The position numbers were made by a program, and so were the translations under genes. Of a DNA stretch of 64,000 bases, positions 1-12,300 are shown piece by piece. How positions within the stretch are numbered: position 1 is the stretch's first letter; the number at the start of each line of letters is the position of its first letter. The notes under the pieces are model-generated. The model saw only the letters and a program-made list of their open reading frames with translations, did not search any database and was not told where the DNA came from. The stretch lies in contig CAZGNZ010000005.1 of NCBI GenBank assembly GCA_964527215.1, positions 1 through 64,000 of the forward strand. The letters run 5' to 3'. The DNA is from CAZGNZ01 sp964527215 (GTDB lineage Bacteria > Fidelibacterota > Marinisomatia > SCGC-AAA003-L08 > JACNLC01).

Positions 1-282
1 TCCCAACCTCGTTTTACTTTATTTTGTGCGATTTGACTTTTTGCGAAGCCATCAACTTTAAAGATCTTAGCCTTCTCATCCGATATGCATGCCTCGTATG
101 TAATTCCAGTTCGTCAGGTCAGCGCTTTGCCTGCAGCTTCCTTCCCACAGTACCTCGCGATACTGCAGTTGCCGTTCGGCTAACACCTCCCCCTGTCGGG
201 TGTGTAGAGGACTTCCTGCCCGCCTCTTCTGGTGAAGAGGTTGGCGGGGCACCTCCAAGCAAGTGCGCCCCGCCGGGCGCAC
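1..282 (-). mobile_element. Group II intron, 5' part (domain I), truncated by window edge
   Basis: Read on the minus strand from 282 downward, the sequence begins GTGCGCCCGGCGGGGCGCAC, the GUGYG start of bacterial group II introns. It continues with blocks familiar from domain I of bacterial introns: GAGGTGTTAGCCGAACGGC, then GAAGGAAGC, GGCAAA, CTGACGAACTGGAATT and CATACGAGGC near 75-135. Only about 282 nt are inside the window; the rest of the ribozyme and any reverse transcriptase/maturase gene would lie to the left. The intron starts a few bases after the T-tract of a terminator hairpin, which is the insertion preference of class C (IIC) introns. Family is clear from recalled conserved blocks; the IIC assignment rests mainly on the insertion site. 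Confidence 0.82.
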
Positions 283-284
283 AT

Positions 285-314
285 AATAAAAAAGCCCCGG
301 CGAACCGGGGCTTT
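285..314 (-). terminator. Rho-independent terminator of the giant gene, intron target site
   Basis: A 10-bp stem (291-300 with 305-314, AAAGCCCCGG/CCGGGGCTTT) with a CGAA loop is followed on the minus strand by a T-rich tract. It ends transcription of the minus-strand giant gene that stops at 335. The group II intron begins at 282, immediately past the T-tract. Confidence 0.9.
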
Positions 315-334
315 GAGAAGATTTGAGTATTTAA

Positions 335-3300
335 TTATTTAACCAGCATGACTTTCCGGGTAGCCTGGAAGCTGTCGCTGGTCATTCTGATGAAGTACAC
401 GCCGCTGGCCTGCTGTTCAGCATTCCAGGTCAGCTTGTGGTAACCGGCCTGCCAGTGTCCGCCGCCCAGTTCCGCCACCATCCGGCCGCGCATGTCGTAC
501 ACTGCAACGTTCACATGGCCTTCAACCGGCAGGTCGAACGCTATGGTTGTGGCAGGATTGAACGGATTCGGATAGGCATGATGCAGCGCATAGGCATCCG
601 GGATCAGCACCTCTTCCGTCAGTTCGGTAATGAAGCTGACACCGTTGCTTTCAAACACCGGAATGTTTTCGGCAGTCAGGTTGATGATATCACCGGAGGT
701 TTCATTGTACAGCTTGAATGTCGGTACGGTACCGGGTGTCAGATACCCTTCAGTACCGATACTGCCGTCGTAGGCCATGACCGGAATATCCGTGTATTCA
801 CCGGTCCACTGACGGGCACCGATGACCACATCGCCTTCGTAAGCAATCAGCCAGTCACCTGCCTGAATATCACCATCCGTCAGGGCAACCTGTTCGATGT
901 AGTAGAAAGCCTGTTTGGTGGACTGATTATATTCAAATCCGGCGGGCAGTACTTTTTCAGTTACCGGGATGTATGATTCCAGTCTGGTCAGTGCGGGCTG
1001 TGCCCATGCAAACGTAATATCCTGACTGGTTCTCATCCAGTAGCCTTTGCCCTGTTCGAGCTGGGTCAGACTGCCGATCCACTGATCCGGGAAGAACGGA
1101 TGCGGCTGAGCGGTCAGACTTTCACCGATGATATCGGTCACATACGGTTCGATATCATCCGGAAGCGCTTCACTGACACCTGCCAGGTTTTCACCCACAT
1201 AGCTGATGAGGTTATTGCCCTCATGGAGTTCATAGATGATTTCCGGATCCACAGGATAACCTGTGACGGAAAGAACATCTTCCGTGTTTACCCGCAGCCA
1301 GTAACCGTCCGTGGCTTCAATTTCCGTTAATGACCCAATCCATTCGCCCGGCAGAATCGGGTGCGGCTGAGCCTGAACACCTTCACCAATGATGGCAATG
1401 ACATTGTCACCCAGCGGTGAGAGGATATTGGCCGGAGTCGGCGATTCGGGAATGGCCATGAAGCCCACCAGATTATTGCCGTCGTGGAGTTCATTCAGGG
1501 TTGTGACAAATACCGTACAGCTGCCGTCGTCGATGGTGGCATCGGGATCATAGTTCACCGCTTCAGGATTGGTACATCCGTAGCAGTAGTCCTCGGCCAG
1601 ACCGGTGCTGCCTTCAACACATCCGCATTCGTTCACAAATGCAGTACCGAAGCATTCATCATTACAGTCCATATCCGAATTGGCAGCGTGTCCCGTGGTA
1701 CCTTCAGAGCAGACATCACAGTCATCAATAAAGGCCTCGCCGAAGCAAACGCCGGCACAGTCCTTGTCGCTGTCGGCCTCATGACCGGATGTACCGCCGG
1801 AGCAGACATCACAGTCATCAATAAAGGCCTCACCGAAGCACACACCTGCGCAGTCCTTGTCGGAGTCGGCTTCATGACCTGTGGTGCCGCCGGAGCAGAC
1901 GTCACAGTCATCAATAAAGGCTTCACCGAAACAGACGCCTGCGCAGTCTTTGTCGGAGTCGGCTTCATGACCGGACGTACCGCCGGAGCAGACATCACAG
2001 TCATCTATGAAGGCTTCTCCAAAGCAGACGCCGGCACAGTCCTTGTCACTGTCGGCCAAATGACCGGATGTACCGCCGGAACAGACATCGCAGTCATCCA
2101 CATAGGCACTGCCGAAGCAGACTTCCGCACAGTCCATATCGGCATTGGGGATCAGTCCCGTACTGCCGCCGGCACAAACGCCGCATTCATCCAGCCCGGC
2201 CTCACCGAAGCATTCACCGTAGCAGTCCTTGTCGCTGTTGGCAATATGTCCGGATATTCCGCCGGAACAGACTTCACAGTCATCCAGGAAGGCATCTCCG
2301 AAACATTCGCCGGCGCAGTCCATGTTGCTGTTGGCTTCATGACCGGTGGTTCCGCCGGAGCAGACACCGCAGTCATCGATAACGGCTTCACCAAAGCAGA
2401 CACCGGCACAGTCCATATCGGAATCTGCGGTATGGCCGGTGGTTCCTTCAGAACAGATATCACAGTCATCCAGGAAAGCTTCACCGAAACAGATACCGGC
2501 ACAGTCCATATCGCTGTCCGCGGTATGACCGGTGGTGCCGCCGGAGCAGATATCACAGTTATCAATAAAGGCACTGCCGAAGCAGACATTTGCGCAGTCC
2601 AGATCGGCATTGGGAATCAGTCCCGTACTGCCGCCGGAGCAGACGCCGCATTCATCCAGGCCAGCCTCACCGAAGCATTCACCGTAGCAGTCCTTGTCAC
2701 TGTTGGCTGCATGGCCGGTGGTTCCGCCCGAACAGATACCGCATTCGTCCACAAAGGCATTTCCGAAGCAGATGCCTTCACAGTCCATATTGGCATTTTC
2801 CCCGCCGCAAATTCCGCAGAGGTCAGTGTCATTGGTGGCACAATCAGGTTCCGGATCACCGCCTACAGCAGCCCAGCCTTCACCGGGATCACCGCAGAAT
2901 TCATCCGTCACCGCATCATCACCCAATCCGTCACCGTCCACATCGGCATAATATGTCATGGCAGCAGGTTCGAAGCAGCCGCAGCCCACATCGGCATAGT
3001 TGAATTCGAGACCGGTATTGCCCAGGACGCATTCACCGCAGTCATCAACAACAGCAGTTCCGAAGCAGGTGCCTTCGCAGTCCTTGTCGCTGTCGGCTTC
3101 ATGTCCGGATGTACCGCCGGAGCAGATACCACAGTCGTCAACCAGCGCGTCACCAAAGCAGGTTCCGGCGCAGTCCTTGTCGCTGTCGGCTTCATGACCG
3201 GATGTACCGCCGGAGCAGACGTCACAGTCATCCAGATATGCTTCGCCGAAGCAGAGACCGGTACAGTCCATATCCGAGTTGGCCGGATGTACCGTGGTTC

Positions 3301-6300
3301 CGCCGGAGCAGACACCGCAGTCATCGATAACGGCCGTACCGTTATCCACACCGGCACAGTCAACCTGAATGACACTGAGAATAAAGAGTTCGGAATCAGA
3401 GGCCATTCCGTCATCATAAACGGTCATTGTCACCCAACCGGAGGAAGTCACACCGCTTTCCGGTGTCCAGGATACAATTCCGTCTGCTGCCGTCATGCCT
3501 TCAGGTGCATTGGAAAGTCCGATGGTGAATTCTTCACTGTCGATATCCGTGATGCCCGGCTGATACGACCACAGCTGACCGGTACGGGCCGTACCGTTTG
3601 CAAAAGTGGTAATTACCGGAGGATCATTCACCGGTGACACATCCACCGTCACGATCTCGGAATCTTCATTCACATCATCGCTGACCGTTACGGTGATGTA
3701 TTCCACACCGTTCCAGTTTGCTTCCGGTATCACGGTCAGGTTCCCGGCCATGATGCCGGTTGTAATATTCACGCCTTCACTGACAGTGAACAGCAGCTGA
3801 CTCGGATCGGTGTCAACATCGGTGGCAGACAGTTCGATAGTTACAACCTGGTCTTCATTGGTGGCTAATACACCAATTTCGCTGAGCACCGGTGCGTCCA
3901 TGACCTCGTTTACGACCACATTGAACTCTGCCGTGACACTGACATCGCTGTCAGCAATGGTAACCGTAATGACGGCAGAGCCGTATTCGTTGCCGGCAGG
4001 TGTCAGAGTGATGGTTCGTTCGGTACCTGAAACAGCCGTTACCGGATCAACCACAATTGAGCCAGCAGGGAACAAACGGGTATTGCCGGTGGTGGCGGTG
4101 ACAGTAAGATCATCACCATCCACATCCAGCGGAGTAAATACCATTTCTATGTATGAACGCGCGTTGTTTTCATCAATGGGATCAGGATCCTGGAACTCAG
4201 GTGTTCCGGGCTGGTCGTTGACCGGTCCCACCAGACAGCCGAATTCCTGTGCCTCGGATTCAAGATTGTTTTCATCATAGGCCAGAACGGTAATGGTCAC
4301 TTCACCGTGATAGTTTTCAGCAGGTACGATATGCAGTTCATTGCCTGTAATATAGGCGTCGGTCCATTCAAGTTCGTTGCCCTCATCATCCAGAATAGAG
4401 ACGATTTCAAACCCGCCGATGGAGTCACCGTCAATATCAGTGGCTGAAAGCAGCACAATGATTTCGCTGTCTTCAAGCATATCCTGATCACTTGGATCCA
4501 CCAGTGTGGGCCGGTCATTTACCGGGGTCACGCTGAGGTTGAATGTCTTGGATGTGGACTGCATGTCATTGCCGTCCACTTCGGTAACCGTCACCGTAAT
4601 CTGGAAATTGCCGTTGAAGTTTGGCGCTGGTACGATGACCAGTTGATTGTTAACATCGTCGTAACTGATATCCAGATGTTCTTCATCCGTGGATTCCCAG
4701 GTTACCTGCAGGATATTATCCGGATCGCTGAATACCAGCGGAACCAGAATTTCAGTATCTTCCGCCCCGGCAGTATCATCGATATTGTTCAGGGTTGGCG
4801 GATCATTTTCTTCCGAGATATTGAATTTCATGGAGCCCGGATCGGATACTCGTCCGGTACCGCCGTTATCCACTACGAATTTCAGTGAATCCAGACCCGC
4901 GGCATCCGCGTTCGGGCAGAAAGTACCAATAAAGCTGAGCACACTTTCGTTGGACTGATCAAGATCAATTACAAGATCACCGAGGAAGTACCCCATGGTG
5001 GGCTGTTCAGTGATGGAAACCGTGGAGAATTCATCAAATGTTCCGTTGATATCCACGCCGATAATGGAGATGGCTTTGCAGACATCCTCACGCATATCAA
5101 TATCCTGATTGACCGCCACAGGTTCATCACGGGCAAATGATGGCTCGCCGCCCGGAATCAGGAAGGTGATCAGTTCCACTTCGGATTCCTCCACACCGTC
5201 AGAAGCTTTGTAGAGAATGAAATCTTCATCAGGAACAAAGAATCCGGTGAAATACTGATACTGGAAGACATTGTCACCGGTCATACCCAGAAATTCTACC
5301 GAACCGCCGGATACCGTCATGGGATTGTCTTCGTTGTCAAGGGGCAGGAACATCAGTTCCAATGGATCACCGTCGATGTCCTCTGCTTCCAGTTCAAAGA
5401 TGAATCCGTCATCTACATTGTCGAAGGTGATTTCTTCCACAGTCGGACTGTCGTTTACCGGGATCACATCAATGGATACCGTACATTCACCGCTGTAGGC
5501 GGTGCCGTCATACACCTGATATGTGAAACTGTCCGGTCCGTTGTAATTGGAATCAGGGATATAGGTTACATCTTCATTATTGATGCTGATGGTTCCGTGA
5601 GCCGGCTGAGACAGCATATCCGCCGGGAATGAGAGCACATCATCATCATCATTGTCATCACCGATGAGGGTGATTTCCAGTTCTTCGGCATCTTCAAGCA
5701 CAGAACGCGGAAGATCTTCGCACACCGGAATGTCGTTCACATTGCTGACCGTAATTTCAATATCTTCCATATTTGAAGTCAGGGTGCCATACAGTTCATA
5801 TACCTGAACAACAATATTGTCATCATCGGCGAATCCGGGATCGGGATAATAGGTGAAACCGAAATCCCGGTCCATGACCACTTCGCCGTCCATCGGTCCG
5901 GAAACGATACTGAAGCCCAGCTCATCACCATCCACATCATCAGCATATACCGTAATGGCGAGAGAGGTGTTTTCATCAATCACGAAGGAGCCTGTAGCAC
6001 TTTCGATGTCTGTGATCACCGGAGCATCGTTAACGGGGGCAATGGTAATGGATATGGTGCCGAGCTCGGAATAGCTGTTGCCGTCCCAGGCCCGGTATGT
6101 GAAGCTGTCAGCGCCGAATTCATCAGGCAGTGCCGTGTATTCAACGTTGGCAAATGCACGACTAACCTCCAGCACACCTTTAACCGGATTATCAACTATT
6201 TCAATCACCAGTTCATCATCGGGTGTATCCATATCGGATGCAATCAGTCCAATGGAAAGGGAATGATCTTCAATCAGGCTGGCGGAGTAGGATACAACCG

Positions 6301-9300
6301 TTGGCGGATCATCCACCGCACCCACGGAAATTGACACAGTGGCACGATTGGATTCCCAGATGCCGTCTGTGACGCGATAAGAGAAATTGTCTGAACCGAC
6401 AAAATCAGTGTCCGGTGTATAGTCGATATCCAAACCGGTTCCGACATAGTTCAAAGAACCATTCAGCGGATAGTCAGTGATGATAATATCCAGAGGATCT
6501 GTATTGGGATCTTCAGCGTTGACGGTAATTGTGATCAACATTTCTTCCAGCGTTGTTTCGGACTGGTTGACTGCAACAGGCTGGTTGCAGCTGGATCCGT
6601 CACCTTCGCAGACACCGCATTCATCTTCAACGGCCCCGCCAAAGCACACATCGTTACAGTCTTTATCGGCATTACCGCCGCCGCAAACCCCGCAGTCATC
6701 GGTATCGTTGGTGGGACACAGGGGTTCCAGATCATCGTTATTCAGGGACCAGTCCACGCCCGGATCAACACAGAAAAGAACGGTTTCTTCGCCGTAACCC
6801 AGTCCGTCATTGTCCACATCCGGATAATATCCAACAGGCGCAGGTTCAAAGCAGCCGCAGCCCACATCGGCATAGTTGAATTCAAGACCGGTGTTACCCA
6901 GTACACATTCACCGCAGTCGTCAATGACGGCAGTACCGAAGCAGTCGCCGAAACAGTCTTTGTCCAAATTATCACCAAAACAGATGCCGCAGTCATCATA
7001 GGCGTAGTTAAAGGTCAGTCCGGTTTCGCCCTCGACACACTCGCCGCAGTCATCGATAACGGCAGACCCGAAACAGGTGCCGAAACAGTCCTGATCGGCG
7101 TTTTCACCGAAGCAGATACCGCAGTCATCCAGGGCAAAGTTGAATTCCAGACCTGTCTGACCGCCGGTACATTCACCGCAGTCATCAATAATGGCGGACC
7201 CGAAACAGTCTTCATTGCAGTCCATGGCCCATTCGGCTTCCAAGCCGGTTTCGCCGCCGACACATTCGCCGCAGTTGTCAATAAAAGCGTTTCCGAAACA
7301 ATCGCCGTTGCAGTCTTCATCGCTGTTGGCTGTATGTCCGGACTGTCCGCCGGAACAGACACCGCAGTCATCCAGGAATGCCGCTCCGAAGCAGATGCCG
7401 GCACAATCCTGAGCCCAGTTTTCTTCCATACCGGTTTCACCGCCGACGCATGTACCGCAATCGTCGATAAACGCATCACCAAAACAGTCGCCGTTGCAGT
7501 CTTCATCGCTGTTGGCTACATGCCCGGACTGTCCGCCCGAGCAAATGCCGCAGTCGTCAATGAAGGCATTACCGAAACAGATGCCGGCACAGTCCTGTGC
7601 CCAGTTTTCTTCCAGACCGGTTTCACCGCCGACACATTCGCCGCATTCATCGATGAAAGCAGTCCCGAAGCATTCGCCGAAGCAGTCAATATCCGAGTTA
7701 AATTCGTGACCGGTGCTGCCGCCGGAGCAGATTCCGCAGTCGTCGATTACGGCATCACCAAAACAGTCCCCGGCGCAGTCCATGGCATAATTGAATACCA
7801 GACCAGTTGTACCTTCGACACATTCACCGCAGTCATCAATCACTGCACTGCCGAAGCAGGTTCCCGTGCAGTCCTGTGCAAAATTCGCTTCCAGGCCGGT
7901 GTTTCCGCCTGTGCAGTAGCCGCAGTCGTCAATAAAGGCTTCACCAAAACAGTCACCGTTACAGTCGATATCGCTGTTGGCCGCGTGACCGGACTGTCCG
8001 CCGGAGCAGACACCGCAGTCATCCAGGAATGCGGAACCGAAGCAAACACCCGCGCAGTCCTGTGCCCAGTTTTCTTCCATACCGGTTTCACCGCCCACGC
8101 ATTCACCGCAGTCATCGATGAACGCAGTGCCAAAGCAGGTACCGAAACAGTCCTGATCGGAATTGAATTCATGACCGGTGGTGCCTTCTGAACAGACGCC
8201 GCAGTCATCAATTACCGCACTGCCGAAACAGTCACCGGCACAATCCTGTGCATAGTTGAATTCCAGACCGGTGGTCCCGCCGACACATTCGCCGCAGTCG
8301 TCAATGACGGCTTCACCGAAACAAACACCGGCGCAGTCCATGTCCGCATTCTCACCAAAGCAGACACCGCAGTCATCCAGAGCATAGTTGAATTCCAGAC
8401 CGGTGGTCCCGCCGACACATTCGCCGCAGTCGTCGATGACGGCTTCACCGAAGCAGACACCGGCACAGTCCATGGCATAATTTTCTTCCAGACCGGTGGA
8501 CCCGCCGACACATTCGCCGCAGTCGTCAAAATAGGCGGTCCCGCCAATGACACCGGCACAGTCCTGACCCACCAGAAGTTCATCGATATTTATGAATCCG
8601 AAATTGGCCCAGGCCAGATCCATCTGAGTGACAGGTGCACCTTCGTAGAAGGCGTCAGCGGACAAATCATAAACAATAAAGGTGGGGATATCACCGGTGA
8701 TCATGTAGCCTTCGGTGGCTGTCTGACCATCATAGCCCATTGCGGGTACGGTGGTTTCCATACCGGCATACGGGGTTGATCCGACGCAGATATCGCCGTT
8801 AAAGGCACCGATCCAGTCACCATGTTCCAGTTCTTCGCCGGTAATGGCGGCATAGAATACAAAATAGAAAGCCTGCATGGTGGACTGGGCAAAGTCAAAT
8901 CCTTCCGGCATATAGATACAGGTGCCGTCGTCTATTGTGGCACCTTCGTCGTAGTTGTAAGCCATCGGATCGGTGCAGCCGAAGCATTCGTTGTCATTGG
9001 TGGGATCATCATCGCATACACCGCAGTCATCCACATAGGCATTGCCGAAGCAGACGCCGGCACAGTCCATGTCAGAATTGAATTCATGACCGGTCGAACC
9101 GCCGGAGCAGACGCCGCAGTCATCAATAACGGCTTCACCGAAGCAGTCTCCGGCGCAGTCCTGCGCATAGTTGAATTCCAGGCCGGTGGACCCGCCCACA
9201 CATTCACCGCAGTCATCGATGACGGCTTCACCGAAGCAGTCTCCGGCACAATCCTGTGCATAGTTGAATTCCAGGCCGGTGGAACCGCCCACACATTCGC

Positions 9301-12300
9301 CACAGTCGTCAATGACCGCTTCACCGAAACATTCACCGGCACAGTCCTGATCACTGTTGGCTTCGTGACCGGATGTTCCGCCGGAGCAGACGCCGCAGTC
9401 ATCAATAACGGCGTCCCCGTAACATTCGCCGGCACAGTCCATGGCAAAGTTGAATTCCAGGCCGGTGGTTCCTTCAACACATTCACCGCAGTCGTCGATG
9501 ACGGCTTCACCGAAGCAGACGCCGGCACAGTCCATGGCGAAGTTGGGTTCAAGCCCGGTTGTGCCGCCCACGCAGTAGCCGCAGTCATCGATATAGGCAG
9601 ATCCGCCGACAACGCCGGCGCAGTCCTGTCCGACCAGCAGAGATTCGATATTGAAGAACCCAAGGTTGGCCCAGCCCAGATCCATCTGTGTACTGGGTGT
9701 TCCTTCATAAAAAGCATCTGCAGATAAATCATACACAATAAAAGTTGGAACATCACCAGATGTCATATAACCTTCGGTGCCGCCCTGACCGTCAGCCCCC
9801 ATTGCGGGGACGGTGGTTTCAATACCGGCATACGGAGTTGATCCGACACAGATATCGCCGTTAAAGGCACCAATCCAGTCACCATTTTCCAGTTCCACGT
9901 CATTAATGGCTGCGTAGAATACAAAGTAAAAAGCCTGCATGGTGGACTGGGTAAAGTCAAATTCATCCGGCTGATAGATACAGGAGCCATCATCAATGGT
10001 GGCATCGTCATCAAAGTTGTAGGCCATTGGATCGGTACAGCCGAAGCATTCGTTGTCGTTTGTGGGATCATCATCGCATACACCGCAGTCATCCACATAG
10101 GCAGTGCCGAAGCAGACGCCGGCACAGTCCATATCGGAATTGAATTCATGACCGGTTGTGCCGCCGGAACAGACGCCGCAGTCGTCAACAACGGCTTCGC
10201 CATAACAGGTGCCGGTACAGTCCATTGCATAGTTATACTCAAGTCCGGTCTGCCCTTCGGTACACTCGCCGCAGTCGTCAATCATGGCAGAACCGAAGCA
10301 GTCCCCATTGCAGTCCATGTCGGCATTTTCACCGAAGCAGACACCGCAGTCATCCAGGGCATAGTTAAATTCAAGTCCGGTGAGACCGCCGGTGCATTCT
10401 CCGCAGTCATCGATCACGGCAGTGCCGAAACAGTCTCCGTTACAGTCTATATCCGAGTTGAATTCATGACCGGTTGTGCCGCCGGAACAGACACCGCAGT
10501 CATCGAGTACCGCTTCGCCCCAGCAGACGCCTTCACAATCCATATCCGAGTTGAACTCATGACCGCTGGTCCCGCCGGAGCAGATGCCGCAGTCGTCAAC
10601 GACGGCTTCGCCATAACAGGTACCGGTACAGTCCATCGCATAGTTATACTCAAGTCCGGTCTGGCCTTCGGTACATTCACCGCAGTCGTCAATCATGGCA
10701 GAGCCGAAGCAGTCCCCGTTACAGTCCATGTCGGCATTTTCACCGAAGCAGACACCGCAGTCATCCAGGGCATAGTTAAATTCAAGTCCGGTGAGACCGC
10801 CGGTGCATTCTCCGCAGTCATCGATCACGGCAGTGCCGAAACAGTCTCCGTTACAGTCTATATCCGAGTTGAATTCATGACCGGTTGTGCCGCCGGAACA
10901 GACACCGCAGTCATCGAGTACCGCTTCGCCCCAGCAGACGCCTTCACAATCCATATCCGAGTTGAACTCATGACCGCTGGTCCCGCCGGAGCAGATGCCG
11001 CAGTCGTCAACGACGGCTTCGCCATAACAGGTGCCGGTACAGTCCATCGCATAGTTATACTCAAGTCCGGTCTGGCCTTCGGTACACTCACCGCAGTCGT
11101 CAATCATGGCAGAGCCGAAGCAGTCCCCGTTACAGTCGATGTCGGAATTAAATTCATGACCGGAATTTCCGCCTGAGCACACGCCGCAGTCATCAATAAC
11201 AGCAGACCCGCCGCAGTCTCCATTGCAGTCATCATAGAGGCAGCTGCCGTCATCTTCAGTCGCATCCGGGTTAAAATTGCAGGCGGATTCATCGGTGCAG
11301 CCCAGAATTGTCGAGTAGGCGGCAAGATAGTCCAGAATAGGCTGGCTCAAATTGCTCCAGGCAATATCTTCAGAAGGAGTTGCTTCATACACCTCGCCGG
11401 ATGCAGCTTCATAAATCCGGAAAGAGGGAAATTCACCTGTCAGCATATAGCCTTCTGTCCAGTCATTTCCGTCATCCCCCATCACCGGCAGTACGGAGTA
11501 GGGTCCGGTCCATTGGACTGATCCCACGCAGATGTCACCGTTAAACGCGCCGATCCAGTCTTCCGATGTGAGTTCCACATCATTCAGTGTGGCAATTGCA
11601 AAATAATAAAAGGCCTGCTGGATGGACTGACTGTATTCAAAACCTTCCGGTGCCGGCATGGTATAAACGCAGGAGCCGTCATCGACGGTTGCTTCGGGAT
11701 CATAGTTGATGGCCGTTTCATCCGTACAGCCTTCACAGAAATCCGGTTCCAGTCCGGTATTGCCGCCGACGCAGCCGCAGTCATTGATGAATGCGTCCCC
11801 AAAGCAGTCGCCGTTGCAATCCATATCCTCGTTATTGCCGAAGCAGACCCCGCAGTCATCCATTGCATAATTTTCTGTCAGGCCGGTGGATCCTCCGACG
11901 CATTCGCCGCAGTCATCATAGAATGCAGTTCCGCCCCATTCGCCGTTGCAGTCCATGGCACATGGTTCTTCACCAGTATTGCCGCCGACACAGAACCCGC
12001 ATTCATCGATATAGGCAGAGCCGTAACAGTCGCCGTTGCAGTCCATGTTGTAATTGGCAGTTAAACCTGTCAGACCGCCCACGCAGTCGCCGCAGTCATC
12101 GACAAAGGCTTCTCCGCCGCAGTCTCCGTTGCAGTCGTCATACAGGCAGCTGCCGTCATCGATGGTTGCATCGGGATTAAAATTACAGGCCGTATCGTCC
12201 ATACAGCCTTCAATGTCTCCGCCGCTCCCGGCAGAAAGCATTGATATGTTTAGGAAGGCCAGAAATTCCCATTCCAGCGATCCGTCATACGGAGTGGCTT

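Noticed and set aside
24..326. 100-residue frame across the intron and terminator
   Set aside because: It reads through structured RNA sequence and a terminator; no ribosome site.
1484..3637. 717-residue open frame on the plus strand opposite the giant gene
   Set aside because: It is the antisense of the Cys-rich repeat array; repeated GC-rich codons keep the opposite frame open. It has no ribosome site or recognisable domain.
7334..11176. Long plus-strand frames of 285-342 residues (7334-8191, 8822-9727, 10148-11176)
   Set aside because: Same cause: low-complexity antisense of the DDCGxC repeats, with matching repetitive translations rich in T, A, V and G.
6610..12200. Regularly spaced short repeats resembling a CRISPR array
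   Set aside because: Repeats are in-frame coding units of about 90 bp that vary in sequence; no constant repeat with unique spacers and no cas genes.
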